A stretch of DNA of 64,000 bases from Seohaeicola saemankumensis (GTDB lineage: Bacteria; Pseudomonadota; Alphaproteobacteria; Rhodobacterales; Rhodobacteraceae). Numbering within the stretch: position 1 is the first letter of the stretch; each line of letters starts with the position of its first letter. Below are positions 27,007 to 36,656 of this stretch, piece after piece. A model generated the notes under the pieces. The model did not search any database and had not been told where the DNA came from. It saw only the letters and a program-made list of their open reading frames with translations. The position numbers and the translations under genes were made by a program. The stretch spans positions 186,001 to 250,000 of the forward strand of contig NZ_JAIUZI010000009.1 in the NCBI RefSeq assembly GCF_020171285.1. The letters run 5' to 3'.

Positions 27007-29150
27007 GGCGGACCAGCCGTCACATGCCCGATGCAGGCCGCCGGATCGCCGCCCTGCCGCAGGGCTTGTACCAGGGCTTCGGCCTGATCGGCGGGTACGG
27101 CGGCCAACAGACCCCCGGCCGTCTGCGGGTCGAACAGCAGGTCGGCCTTGCCGCCTTCGGGCAGGTCCGGGGCCTGCGTCCGGTTGTCTCCGAACAGGGT
27201 TGACCGAACGCCGGCGCGGGCCAGCCGCTCGGCGCCCGCCATCACCGGAACCGCATCCAGATCCAGCCGCGCCGATACGCCCGATGCCTCGCAGATCCCC
27301 GCCAGATGCCCGGCCAGTCCAAATCCGGTGACATCGGTCATTGCATGGGCCTGCTGTGCCAGCAGCCGTGCCGCCGCCGACTGTGCGCGGGTCATGTGGT
27401 CATAGGCCGCCGCCACCTCTGCACCGCGGGCCTGCAGGGCCATTTCGGCAGCCATCATCACACCGCTGCCCAGCGGTTTGGTCAGGATCAGAGCGTCGCC
27501 CGGCTGGGCGCCAGACAGTGTGATGGGGTTTCTCTCGCACAGGCCGGTGATCGAGAACCCGATGGTCATCTCGTCGCCCATCGAGCTGTGGCCCCCCACG
27601 ATTTCGGCTCCGGCCTCGCGCAGAACCTGGCTGGCGGTAGCCATGATTTCAGCCATCGTGCGCTCTTGCAGTTCGGGCGACATGCGCGGCAGGATCAGTG
27701 TCACCGTGGCGACCTGCGGCGCCGCGCCCATCGCCCAGATATCTCCCAGGGCGTGTACAGCGGCGATGCGGGTCATCAACACCGGATCTTCGGTCACCGC
27801 GCGCAAATGGTCCGAGGTCAGCACCTGACGCTGGCCGCCAACCGTCAGCAGCGCGGCGTCGTCGCCGGGCAGGGGGGTGATGTCGGTGCGCGCTGGTGCC
27901 GGCAGGGGCGCCAGTGCGGCCCGCAGCGCACCACGCCCGATCTTGGCGCCGCAGCCGCCGCACATCGGTTTGTCCCCGGGCACCGCATCCATGCCAAGGG
28001 CATGGATCGGCGGCAGGTCGGGCGGCGTCATCGCAGGCAGATCACGGAACCGGTCCATAAAGGTCTGGTCGATGTGGTTCTTCCAGCGCCAGACCCACCG
28101 ACCGGCAAAGGTCAACCCGGTCCGTTCCCCCAGCGCGGATTTGCCGCCCAGCGAAATCAGCTTCAGGTAATCTTTCTGCGGACTGTAACGGCGCAGTTTC
28201 ATGCCGCTGAGGGTGGCGCAGAGGTTGTCGAACAGAACCGGCGCCTCGCGTACGGCATAAACGCCGGCCTTGGGGCGCGGATCGTGGGTGAGATGGGCAC
28301 AGTCACCGGCGGCAAAGACCGCCGGGTCGCTGCTGCGCAGGTGGGCATCCACGCTCAGGAACCCGTCATGGGTGGCCAGTCCGGTCTCGGCCAGCCACCC
28401 ATAGGCGCGCGCGCCGGCGGCCCCGGTTGTAAAGCGGGACGGCACCGTGCGGCCGTCGGCCAATTCGACGTGTTCGGCGTAAACGGCCCGTACGTCGATG
28501 TTTTCCACAATTTCTACGCCGAGATCGCGGATTGCCGCACGCAGTTTCCCGGCGGCTTTGTCACCGACGGCGGCCAGCGCCGTGGCGCTATCGATCAGCG
28601 TGACCCGCATCGCCCGGCCGCTCGATTTCAGCGCGTGGGCCATCGCCATCGCCAGTTCCGCCCCGGCGACCCCGCCTCCGATCACCGCGACCTCGGCCGG
28701 GCCGTCGCCCGAGAGGTAATTCTGCCAGCGGGCGGCGAACGGCCCCAGCGGCTTGGCCGGGATACCATGCTCTGCGAACCCTTGAAGATCCGGCATATCC
28801 GAGGTGATGCCGACGTTTACCGAGGCCACGTCATAGCCCACCGGCGGCCGGCCTGTGACCGAGATCTGCCGCGTCGCCGGGTCCAGGCCGGTCACCTCGC
28901 CCAGGATCACACGCGCACCGGCAAAGCGGGCCAGCGATACCAGATCGATATCCAGCGCCTCGCGCGGGTAATGCCCGGCGACATAGCCGGGCAGCATGCC
29001 GGAATACGGGGCAGAGGGGCCGGGGTTGATAACGGTCAGGCGGGCGCCCGGCAAAGGAGCCATGCCCCATTTCCGCAGCACCAGCGCGTGGCTGTGGCCG
29101 CCACCCACAAGCACCAGATCGCGGGTCAGCGGCAGGCGGGGGTGGTCCAA
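26988..29150 (-). CDS. selD: FAD/NAD(P)-dependent oxidoreductase fused to selenide, water dikinase
   Basis: 720 residues. The C-terminal half (from about 390) is SelD, making selenophosphate from selenide and ATP: MCGGCGAK carries the essential Cys (C400) and Lys (K403) spaced as in E. coli SelD, followed by PGDDAALL and the GGHSSMGDE motif. The N-terminal half (1-about 375) is an NDH-2-like flavoprotein with LVLVGGGHSH (12-21), AVIGGGVAGAEL and AAGDCAH (280-286). It may supply reductant for selenium. The active-site codon is Cys, not UGA. Convergent with selU; no selA, selB or tRNA-Sec is seen in the window. Confidence 0.95.
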   Translation of the reverse strand: MDHPRLPLTRDLVLVGGGHSHALVLRKWGMAPLPGARLTVINPGPSAPYSGMLPGYVAGHYPREALDIDLVSLARFAGARVILGEVTGLDPATRQISVTGRPPVGYDVASVNVGITSDMPDLQGFAEHGIPAKPLGPFAARWQNYLSGDGPAEVAVIGGGVAGAELAMAMAHALKSSGRAMRVTLIDSATALAAVGDKAAGKLRAAIRDLGVEIVENIDVRAVYAEHVELADGRTVPSRFTTGAAGARAYGWLAETGLATHDGFLSVDAHLRSSDPAVFAAGDCAHLTHDPRPKAGVYAVREAPVLFDNLCATLSGMKLRRYSPQKDYLKLISLGGKSALGERTGLTFAGRWVWRWKNHIDQTFMDRFRDLPAMTPPDLPPIHALGMDAVPGDKPMCGGCGAKIGRGALRAALAPLPAPARTDITPLPGDDAALLTVGGQRQVLTSDHLRAVTEDPVLMTRIAAVHALGDIWAMGAAPQVATVTLILPRMSPELQERTMAEIMATASQVLREAGAEIVGGHSSMGDEMTIGFSITGLCERNPITLSGAQPGDALILTKPLGSGVMMAAEMALQARGAEVAAAYDHMTRAQSAAARLLAQQAHAMTDVTGFGLAGHLAGICEASGVSARLDLDAVPVMAGAERLARAGVRSTLFGDNRTQAPDLPEGGKADLLFDPQTAGGLLAAVPADQAEALVQALRQGGDPAACIGHVTAGPPQLTLG

Positions 29151-29177
29151 GGCGGCTCTCCTGTACGGCGGGTCGGG

Positions 29178-29552
29178 TCAGTCAGCCGCCGGGTTGTCCT
29201 GCGGAATGTCATGGGTCGCCCATTTCTGATCCTCGCCGGCGGGCGGCAGGGTTTCGGGCGTTTCGTGCCGGTGGATGTGCGCCTTGGCAATGAAATTTGC
29301 CGTGATCGGGGCCGTCAGGAACAGGAACAGCGTGATCAGCAACTCGTGCAGCGACAGGTGATTTTCGCTGAGCATCGAATGCAGGATCGAGGCGATCAAA
29401 ACGCCGCCGACCCCCAGTGTCGTCGCCTTGGTCGGCGCGTGCAGCCGCGACATCGGATCGTTCAGCTTGATCAAACCGTAAGATCCGACGATGCCGAATA
29501 CGCCGGAAATCACCAGGCAGGCGGCAATCAGGATTTCAATGATCTGGTCCAT
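29178..29552 (-). CDS. mrpG: Mrp Na+/H+ antiporter subunit G
   Basis: 124 residues, three membrane helices, with SYGLIKLNDPMSRLHAPTKATTLG as the MnhG signature. The last gene of the Mrp operon; a charged C-terminal tail (HRHETPETLPPAGEDQKW) extends past the conserved core. Part of the multisubunit cation/proton antiporter that holds Na+, K+ and pH balance at the inner membrane. Gap to mrpF is 9 bp. Confidence 0.93.
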   Translation of the reverse strand: MDQIIEILIAACLVISGVFGIVGSYGLIKLNDPMSRLHAPTKATTLGVGGVLIASILHSMLSENHLSLHELLITLFLFLTAPITANFIAKAHIHRHETPETLPPAGEDQKWATHDIPQDNPAAD

Positions 29553-29561
29553 GGCTTGCCC

Positions 29562-29831
29562 TCACTCGATGATATTGCCGCGCAACATGAACCGCGCGTA
29601 GGCGACAGTCGAGACAAAGCCGAGCATGGCGATGATCATCGCGGCTTCGAAAAAGATCTCGGTGCCCTGGGTCAACCCGTAGAGGATCAGGATCGCGATG
29701 GAGTTGATCACCATCGTGTCCAGCGCGAGCACGCGGTCGCCGATCCCCTCGGCCGTGGCGATCATCCACAGGTTCATCAGCAGGGCGGCGCCGAAACAGG
29801 TGAAAGCAAAGTAGATGGCATAGATGATCAT
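29562..29831 (-). CDS. mrpF: Mrp Na+/H+ antiporter subunit F
   Basis: 89 residues, three membrane helices; GDRVLALDTMVINSIAILIL is the conserved MnhF stretch. Its ATG overlaps the mrpE stop (ATGA, 29828-29831). A small hydrophobic subunit needed for assembly of the antiporter. Confidence 0.93.
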   Translation of the reverse strand: MIIYAIYFAFTCFGAALLMNLWMIATAEGIGDRVLALDTMVINSIAILILYGLTQGTEIFFEAAMIIAMLGFVSTVAYARFMLRGNIIE

Positions 29832-30328
29832 TCGAATATCTCCATCAGGCGGCGTTCATAGCGGGCTTTGATCTCGTCCCGGACGGCGTCGGGGTCGGGG
29901 GCGTCAAGGCAATGCACCAGCAGGTTGTGACCTTCGGCGGACAGATCGGCGGTCACCGTGCCCGGCGTCATGGTGATGGTGCCGGCCAGAACCGTGATCG
30001 CCTCGGGCGAGCGCAGCTCGATCGGCACGCAGATCCAGGCCGGTTTCCGATCGGCGTTGCGCTTGAACAGCACAATGCCCGCAACCACGATATTGGCCAT
30101 GACGATGTCATAGAGCACGACCAGAACATATTCGGCGATCTTCATCGGGCGGCGCAGAACCGGGCGGTCCGGCCAGTAGGGCCGGGTTACAAAGGGGATC
30201 ACGATTCCCAGGAAAAACCCGAACAGCAGCGAGTTCAGTGAAAAGCTGTTGACCAGCAGCAGCCAGACCACCGTCAGCAGCAACGTCAGGTGCGGGTGCG
30301 GGAAAAAACGGCTCAGCAATCGGGTCAT
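29828..30328 (-). CDS. mrpE: Mrp Na+/H+ antiporter subunit E
   Basis: 166 residues: two N-terminal membrane helices and a cytoplasmic domain with VLAGTITMTPGTVTADLSAEGHNLLVHCLDA, diagnostic of MnhE. Overlaps mrpD upstream and mrpF downstream by 4 nt each. Confidence 0.93.
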   Translation of the reverse strand: MTRLLSRFFPHPHLTLLLTVVWLLLVNSFSLNSLLFGFFLGIVIPFVTRPYWPDRPVLRRPMKIAEYVLVVLYDIVMANIVVAGIVLFKRNADRKPAWICVPIELRSPEAITVLAGTITMTPGTVTADLSAEGHNLLVHCLDAPDPDAVRDEIKARYERRLMEIFE

Positions 30329-31875
30329 GGCGTCCTCCGCAGCACGGTATCCAGATAGTCGACCGGCGCAAACAGCTGTGCCGCCGTCGCGCTGGCATAG
30401 TCCATCATCGGCCCGGCAAAGACGGTCAGCGCGACGAGGCCGCCCAGCAGCAGGAAGCAGGCGACGATGGGCAGGGCAGGCGCCTTGGGCGCGATCTCGA
30501 CCTCGGCTTCGTCCTCGTGCGGTTCGGGTTCGGGCTCAGGTTCGCGGACATGGGCGGCGTCGTGGCTTTCCCAGAACAGGATGCTGCCGGCGCGGGCCAG
30601 ACCGACGATGGTGACCAGCGAGCTGATCAGGATCACCGCCCAGATCAGCCAGACCTGGTCGGAATCGCGGGCCGCGTCCATTACCAGCAGTTTGCCCAGA
30701 AAGCCGGACAGGGGCGGCATCCCGGCCACGGCGATGGACCCGGTAAAGAACAGGGCCGCGATCAGCCCGGTCTGCGGCATCGGCCGCTGCGCGATGATCT
30801 CGCCGCCGCGCCGTTCCATCACCAGATCGGCGATCAGGAACATCAGGGCCGCGGCAAATGTCGAGTGCACGATGTAATAGACAGCCGCCGCAGTCGCCTG
30901 CGGATTGAACAACGAAATCGCCACCAGCAGCGTGCCCATCGAGGCAATCGCGGCAAAGGCCATCAGCCGCCCGATCTCGCGGGCGCCCAGCACGCCGATG
31001 CTGCCAACGGCCAGTGTCAGCAGCGCAGCTGGCAGCAGCCAGTCGCCAACCAGCCCCTGCGTGACGGATACATCCGGCCCAAAGACCAGCGTGTACATCC
31101 GCAGGATCGCATAGGCCCCGACCTTGGTCATAATCGCAAATAGGGCCGCCACCGGTAGCGGCGCATTGGCATAGCTCGCCGGCAGCCAGAAATGCAGAGG
31201 AAGAACCGCCGCCTTGATGGCAAACACCAACAGCAGCAAAACCGCGCCGACGCGCAATAGCGCGGTTTCTTCTGCGGGCAATTCGGCCACCCGCACTGCC
31301 AGATCGGCCATGTTCAGGGTGCCGGTCACCGCATAGAGCGTACCCAGTGCAAACAGGAACAGCGTCGACCCGAGCAGATTGTAGACCACGTATTGCACGC
31401 CCGCCTGCAGACGGCGCTTGCCGCCGCCGTGGATCATCAACCCGTAGGACGCGATCAGCAGAACCTCGAAGAACACGAACAGGTTAAAGGCATCGCCGGT
31501 CAGAAACGCCCCCAGCACCCCCATCAGCTGGAACTGGAACAGGGCGTGAAAGTGCCGCCCGCGTGCGTCCCAGCCCGACCCGATGGCATAGAGGTTCACC
31601 GCCAGCGCCAACAGCGAAGTGAGCACGATCATCAGCGCCGACAACCGGTCCAGCACCAGCACGATCCCGAACGGCGCGGGCCAGTCGCCCAGTTCATAGA
31701 CCTGAACCGTGCCACCTGCGGCCTGGCTCATCAGCATCAGCGATATGGCGCAGAGCGCCACCGTGGTGGCCAGCGAAAAGATCCTCTGCAGGTCCAGATG
31801 GAACCGGATGACCATGATGATGAAGGGCGCAACCACCGCCGGCAGGACGACGGGAGCGATGATCCAGTGGTTCAT
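30325..31875 (-). CDS. mrpD: Mrp Na+/H+ antiporter subunit D
   Basis: 516 residues, about 14 membrane helices, homologous to complex I NuoN/NuoM-type proton channels. Conserved pieces visible include AIKAAVLPLHFWLPASYANAPLPVAALFAIMTKVGAYAI, holding the channel Lys residues. The C terminus has an acidic insert (EPEPEPEPHEDEAEVE). ATGA overlaps with mrpC and mrpE. Confidence 0.94.
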   Translation of the reverse strand: MNHWIIAPVVLPAVVAPFIIMVIRFHLDLQRIFSLATTVALCAISLMLMSQAAGGTVQVYELGDWPAPFGIVLVLDRLSALMIVLTSLLALAVNLYAIGSGWDARGRHFHALFQFQLMGVLGAFLTGDAFNLFVFFEVLLIASYGLMIHGGGKRRLQAGVQYVVYNLLGSTLFLFALGTLYAVTGTLNMADLAVRVAELPAEETALLRVGAVLLLLVFAIKAAVLPLHFWLPASYANAPLPVAALFAIMTKVGAYAILRMYTLVFGPDVSVTQGLVGDWLLPAALLTLAVGSIGVLGAREIGRLMAFAAIASMGTLLVAISLFNPQATAAAVYYIVHSTFAAALMFLIADLVMERRGGEIIAQRPMPQTGLIAALFFTGSIAVAGMPPLSGFLGKLLVMDAARDSDQVWLIWAVILISSLVTIVGLARAGSILFWESHDAAHVREPEPEPEPHEDEAEVEIAPKAPALPIVACFLLLGGLVALTVFAGPMMDYASATAAQLFAPVDYLDTVLRRTP

Positions 31876-32216
31876 GCGTCTTCTCCTGCCTCGTCCGTCA
31901 TGTCGATGCGGTCATCCTTGGCGGTAAGATAAGAACTGAGCGCGATCATCACGATCACCGCCGTCATGCCAAAGGAAATCACGATCGCCGTCAGCACCAG
32001 CGCCTGCGGCAGCGGGTCGGTATAGGCGACCTCCTTGTACTTGTTCAGGATCGGTGGCGCATTCAGCGCCAGCCGCCCGGTCGCGAAGAGAAAGACGTTC
32101 ACCGCATAAGACAGCAGCGACAGGCCAAGAATGACCGGAAAGGTCCGCAGCCGCAGGATCAGGTAAACACCGCAGGCGGTCAGCAGGCCCACCGCACTGG
32201 ATACGAGGATTTCCAT
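31872..32216 (-). CDS. mrpC: Mrp Na+/H+ antiporter subunit C
   Basis: 114 residues, three membrane helices, NuoK-like. The ATG at 32216 gives MEILVSSAVGLLTACGVYLILR; longer frames run into mrpA. It is 1 bp from the mrpA stop and overlaps mrpD by 4 nt. Confidence 0.93.
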   Translation of the reverse strand: MEILVSSAVGLLTACGVYLILRLRTFPVILGLSLLSYAVNVFLFATGRLALNAPPILNKYKEVAYTDPLPQALVLTAIVISFGMTAVIVMIALSSYLTAKDDRIDMTDEAGEDA

Positions 32217-32217
32217 C

Positions 32218-35082
32218 TTACGCCTCCTGTCCGCTGGTCTGCGGGCCGTCTTCGTCGCGTTCCGGGTTGATGTCCATCGGGTGCTCGGGAATGATCCCCG
32301 GCTGCCAGGCAAAGCGCGCGAGGCTCTCCAGGGCCAGCATCACCGCGCCGACAACGGCCAGGAACACACCGAGATCGAATAGCGCGGCGGTTGCCAGCTC
32401 GAATTCCTCAAGCGGTTCGATATGGACATAGCCAAAGGCGCTGGTCAGGAACGGCAACCCGTTGAACCATGCGCCCATGCCGGTAACGGCGGCGACCAGC
32501 ACGCCCGATCCGATGATGCCATGATACGGAATGCGCTGTCGCTCGGCGGCCCAGCCAAAGCCCGAGGCCATGTACTGCATGATCACCGCGATGGCCGCGA
32601 TCAGGCCGGCGATGAACCCGCCGCCGGGCAGGTTGTGACCCCGGAAGAAGATATAGGCTGCCACCATCAGGGCAATCGGCATCATCACGCGGGTGGCGAC
32701 AACCATCATCAGCGGGTGGGCATCGCCGGCCTGAGGCGTGTCCATCACCCGGTTCAGCAGCCTCGCGCGCACACGGCTGGACAGGATCGCCTCGGTCAGG
32801 GCGTAGATGACCACGGCGGCAATCCCCAGAACGGTGATCTCGCCAAAGGTATCAAAGCCCCGGAAGTCGACGAGGATCACGTTGACAACGTTGGTGCCGC
32901 CGCCGCCGCTATAGGAGTTCTCGAGATGGTAGTCCGCGATCGAGGGGGCCGAGAAATCGCGCCCCAGCAGCGCATAGATCAACCCGCCAACGCCCAGACC
33001 GGCGGTCACCGACAGCACCACGTCGCGGATGCGGCGCGCCGGCGTGCTTTCAACGGGGGTTTCCTTGGGCATGAAATTGAGCGCCAGCAAGAGCAGCACG
33101 ATGGTCACCACCTCGACCGAGATCTGGGTCAGGGCCAGATCCGGGGCCGAGAGATAGTTGAAGCCCATCGACACCACCAGCCCGACGATACCCATCAACA
33201 CCAGCGCCAGCAGGCGGTTGCGGTGGAAGGCAACCACGCAGGCTGTCGCGCCCATGATGCAGATCCAGCCGACGATCGGCATCGCCGAGACCGGCAACAT
33301 CTCGCGTGTCGGGGCCGCCATGGTACCGGTGGAATAGGCGTATCCGGCCAGCGCCAGCGTGAACACGACAAAGATCGCTGCATAACGGGTCAGCGCCCCG
33401 TTGTGCAGCGCGTCGGTAAACCACTGGCTGGCACGGGTGACGGCGGCGATCAGCGCGTCAAAGATCTCCTTGGCCTCGGGCCGCCGCGCGGCATCCCAGA
33501 CTGCGGCCAGACGGCGTTGCGACATCAGCAGCGCGATCCCTCCGACCGTGGCGATCATTGACATGTACAGGGCGGGGGTGAATCCATGCCAGATCTTGGC
33601 GTGGAAGTGTTCGTGGCCACCACCGATTACCGCGTTTCCGGCGGTTTCGACCAGCGGGCCGACCATCGTGTTGGGAAACAGGCCGATCAGCACGACTAGC
33701 GTCACCAGGAAACCGGGCGCCAGCCACAGGCCGGGGCCGGGGTCATGCGGATGCGCGGGATAGCTGTGGCGCACGGGCCCCATGAACACATGCCAGATGT
33801 AGCGGAACGAATAGGCCGCCGAAAACAGCGCCGCCAGAACCGCCAGCGCCGGGACCAGGTAATGCGACCCCATCCAGACGGTGTGAACGGTTTCTTCCAG
33901 CATCTTCTCTTTTGACAGGAAACCGTTGAACGGCGGGATACCCGCCATCGACAGAGATGCGATCGTGGCAATGGTAAAGGTCAACGGCATCAGGTGACGC
34001 AACCCGCCCAGTTTCTTGATGTCGCGGGTATGGGTTTCGTGATCGACGATGCCGGCGGTCATAAAGAGCGCGGCTTTGAAGGTTGCGTGGTTGACGATGT
34101 GAAACACCGCGGCCATCGCGGCGACCTTGGTGCCGAACCCCAGCAGCATGGTGATCAGACCCAGGTGGCTGACGGTGGAAAACGCCAGCAGCGCCTTCAG
34201 GTCATCCTTGAACAGGGCGATCACCGCGCCCAGCAGCATGGTGACCAGACCGGTGGTTGCAACGATATAGAACCACTCCGAAGTGCCCGCCAGAACCGGC
34301 CACATGCGCGCCATCAGGAACAACCCGGCCTTCACCATCGTGGCCGAGTGCAGGTAGGCCGAAACCGGTGTCGGGGCCGCCATCGCGTGCGGCAGCCAGA
34401 AGTGGAAAGGGAACTGCGCCGACTTGGTGAAACAGCCCAGCAGGATCAGGATCAGCGCCGGCAGGTAGAGCGGCGAGGACTGGATCAGCTCCTTGTTCTG
34501 CAGGATCACGGTCAGGTCGTAGCTGCCGACGATATTGCCGAGGATCAGCATGCCACCGATCATCGCCAACCCGCCCGACCCGGTCACCGCCAGCGCCATC
34601 CGCGCGCCCTGACGGCCTTCGGGGAGATGTTTCCAATAGCCGATCAACAGGAAGGAAGAGAGCGAGGTCAGTTCCCAGAAAACCAGCAAGAGCAGGATGT
34701 TATCAGACAGAACGATACCAACCATCGCCCCCTGAAACAGCAGAAGATAGGTATAGAACTGGCCCATCGGATCTTCGCGCGACAGGTAAAACCGCGCGTA
34801 TAGGATGATCAGCAGGCCGATCCCGAGGATCAGCCCGGCAAACAGCAGCCCCAGCCCGTCGAGAAAGAAATTTGCGTTCAGACCCAGCCATGGCAGCCAG
34901 TCCAGCCGGGCGGTGATCACCTCGCCGCGAATGACCGCGGGGGCGTTGATCAGCAGCCCGACCAGCGCCAGAAGCGTGACCGAACCGGCCGCCATCGAGG
35001 ACGCGTTGCGCCCGGCGCGGATCAAAAGCGCAGGAAACACCGCGCCGAGGAATGGCAGGGCGGCAATCAGGAAAAGGGACAC
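32218..35082 (-). CDS. mrpA: Mrp Na+/H+ antiporter subunits A and B, fused
   Basis: About 954 residues. The first 750 or so residues are the NuoL-like MrpA (SAQFPFHFWLPHAMAAPTPVSAYLHSATMVKAG region), and the last about 150 carry an MrpB domain (ATRVMMPIALMVAAYIFFRG and LPGGGFIAGLIAA), so no separate mrpB exists and the operon has six genes, like Rhizobiales pha. The start is taken as GTG at 35082 with GGAG 8 nt upstream; the frame stays open further upstream but without membrane character. First gene of the operon. Confidence 0.92.
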   Translation of the reverse strand: MSLFLIAALPFLGAVFPALLIRAGRNASSMAAGSVTLLALVGLLINAPAVIRGEVITARLDWLPWLGLNANFFLDGLGLLFAGLILGIGLLIILYARFYLSREDPMGQFYTYLLLFQGAMVGIVLSDNILLLLVFWELTSLSSFLLIGYWKHLPEGRQGARMALAVTGSGGLAMIGGMLILGNIVGSYDLTVILQNKELIQSSPLYLPALILILLGCFTKSAQFPFHFWLPHAMAAPTPVSAYLHSATMVKAGLFLMARMWPVLAGTSEWFYIVATTGLVTMLLGAVIALFKDDLKALLAFSTVSHLGLITMLLGFGTKVAAMAAVFHIVNHATFKAALFMTAGIVDHETHTRDIKKLGGLRHLMPLTFTIATIASLSMAGIPPFNGFLSKEKMLEETVHTVWMGSHYLVPALAVLAALFSAAYSFRYIWHVFMGPVRHSYPAHPHDPGPGLWLAPGFLVTLVVLIGLFPNTMVGPLVETAGNAVIGGGHEHFHAKIWHGFTPALYMSMIATVGGIALLMSQRRLAAVWDAARRPEAKEIFDALIAAVTRASQWFTDALHNGALTRYAAIFVVFTLALAGYAYSTGTMAAPTREMLPVSAMPIVGWICIMGATACVVAFHRNRLLALVLMGIVGLVVSMGFNYLSAPDLALTQISVEVVTIVLLLLALNFMPKETPVESTPARRIRDVVLSVTAGLGVGGLIYALLGRDFSAPSIADYHLENSYSGGGGTNVVNVILVDFRGFDTFGEITVLGIAAVVIYALTEAILSSRVRARLLNRVMDTPQAGDAHPLMMVVATRVMMPIALMVAAYIFFRGHNLPGGGFIAGLIAAIAVIMQYMASGFGWAAERQRIPYHGIIGSGVLVAAVTGMGAWFNGLPFLTSAFGYVHIEPLEEFELATAALFDLGVFLAVVGAVMLALESLARFAWQPGIIPEHPMDINPERDEDGPQTSGQEA

Positions 35083-35346
35083 CAGCTCATCTCCATCTTG
35101 GTGCGCCGAAAACTGTTTCTTGCCTAAGCAATTTTTTCCGACTGTCCAGCCCTTGTACACGAATTGAGGCGGGCAACGACCTGTTCCGCGCTGAAATAAC
35201 TCACCAAACCGCAAAGACGAGAGGCAGCATGTCGCGGAGGCTCGATTTCTGACGAGTTGTTGATCGCGCCGTGTGCGACAGGCGGGGGCGCTCCCGGGAA
35301 ATCGTGGTACATATTGCCTGACCAAAGGCTTTTAGGACGATTGCGA

Positions 35347-35829
35347 GTGACGAAACCGGGCGAAACGAGAGTGCGCCGCCGCACCTTGCTGCTGGCAGGG
35401 GGGGGCTTGGCTGTGTTTGTAATCAGCGGGTGGTGGTGGCGGTCCCGGCAGGCGCCGGATTATGACGATCAGGCATTGAGCGTGAGACAGGCCCATGAAC
35501 GGGCCATGGCCGGCGACATCGTCCTGATCGACATCCGCACGCCGCAAGAGTGGCGTCAGACCGGGATCGCAGAGGGCGCCCGGCCCATCGACATGCGCCG
35601 CGATGATTTTCTGGCCGCGCTGCGAGGCGCGGCGGGTCCGGATCCGGCAGCGCCCATCGCGCTGATCTGTGCACGCGGCGTCCGGTCCGCGCGCCTCAGC
35701 CTTCAGCTGAGCGCCGCCGGTTACGGCAACATCATGGACGTACCCGAGGGCATGCTGGGGTCACGGGCCGGTCCGGGATGGCTGGCCAGCGGCCTGCCGG
35801 TTCAACCATATGAAAAGGCATCGCAATGA
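35347..35829 (+). CDS. Membrane-anchored or exported rhodanese-like protein
   Basis: 160 residues. The N terminus VRRRTLLLAGGGLAVFVISGWWW is a basic segment plus a membrane helix, which could be a Tat-like signal or an anchor. The rhodanese domain follows, with DIRTPQEWRQTGIAEGA and the active-site loop ALICARGVRSARL, whose Cys is present. Starts at GTG 35347 with AGGA upstream. Its stop overlaps the esterase start by 4 nt. Probably sulfur transfer or redox work in the periplasm; partner unknown. Confidence 0.85.
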   Translation: MTKPGETRVRRRTLLLAGGGLAVFVISGWWWRSRQAPDYDDQALSVRQAHERAMAGDIVLIDIRTPQEWRQTGIAEGARPIDMRRDDFLAALRGAAGPDPAAPIALICARGVRSARLSLQLSAAGYGNIMDVPEGMLGSRAGPGWLASGLPVQPYEKASQ

Positions 35830-36656
35830 TTCGAACCCTCTTGCTGGCCCTGGCCAGCATCGTCACCGGGCAGGTCGCCGGTGCGTCCTGCGGCGCTGCG
35901 GCCGACGCCTGCGAGATCGACGGCGGCACCTATCACATCGAATTGCCCGACAACGCCGATACGGCCCTGCCTGCGGTGATGTTCCTGCACGGGTACGGCG
36001 GCTCCGGCACCGGGGTCCTTCGGATGCGGGCGATGGTCGACGGGCTGACCGCGCGGGGATATGCCGTGATCGCCCCGGATGCGCAGGCCCGGGCCGGTGA
36101 CGGAAAACGGATCTGGTCGTTCTTCCCCGGGTGGCCGGGCCGGGACGAAACCGATTTCCTGACCCGCGTGCGCGATGACAGCGCCGCGCGGTTCGGCGTG
36201 CTCCCCGACCGGGTGGTGCTGGCGGGGTTCTCGGCGGGGGGTTTCATGGTCCACTACCTGGCCTGTGAAGCTCCGCAAAGCTTTGCCGGATACGCCCCGG
36301 TTTCGGGCGGGTTCTGGCGTCCGCAACCCGAGCGATGCGCCGGTCCGGTGCGCCTGCTGCACACCCATGGCTGGCGCGACACCGTGGTGCCGATCGAGGG
36401 GCGCGCCCTGCGCGGGGGCGCATTCGAACAGGGCGACATCTTTGCCGGTCTGGAGGTCTGGCGGGCGGCCAATGGCTGTGCCGGAAACAACCCCGACGCC
36501 TATGCGGAAACCGGGCAATTCTGGCGCCGCAAATGGACCCGCTGCGACCCGGCCAGCGCGCTGGAACTCGCGTTGTTCCCCGGTGGCCACGCGGTGCCCA
36601 GGGGCTGGTCGGATATGGTTCTGGACTGGTTCGAGGCGCTGCCCCCGGCGAACTGA
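35826..36656 (+). CDS. Secreted alpha/beta hydrolase (PHB depolymerase/feruloyl esterase-like)
   Basis: 276 residues with a signal peptide (MIRTLLLALASIVTGQVAGA). The LpqC-like hydrolase triad is visible: nucleophile Ser in LAGFSAGGFMV, Asp in HTHGWRDTVVP and His in FPGGHAVPRGW; MFLHGYGGSG forms the oxyanion region. Several Cys suggest disulfides in the periplasm. It probably hydrolyses an ester in plant-derived or polymeric material; the substrate is unknown. Translationally coupled to the rhodanese. Confidence 0.88.
   Translation: MIRTLLLALASIVTGQVAGASCGAAADACEIDGGTYHIELPDNADTALPAVMFLHGYGGSGTGVLRMRAMVDGLTARGYAVIAPDAQARAGDGKRIWSFFPGWPGRDETDFLTRVRDDSAARFGVLPDRVVLAGFSAGGFMVHYLACEAPQSFAGYAPVSGGFWRPQPERCAGPVRLLHTHGWRDTVVPIEGRALRGGAFEQGDIFAGLEVWRAANGCAGNNPDAYAETGQFWRRKWTRCDPASALELALFPGGHAVPRGWSDMVLDWFEALPPAN

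Noticed and set aside
27306..29861. 851-codon plus-strand frame opposite selD
   Set aside because: Composition artefact; no recognisable domain, and selD, mrpG and mrpF occupy the other strand.
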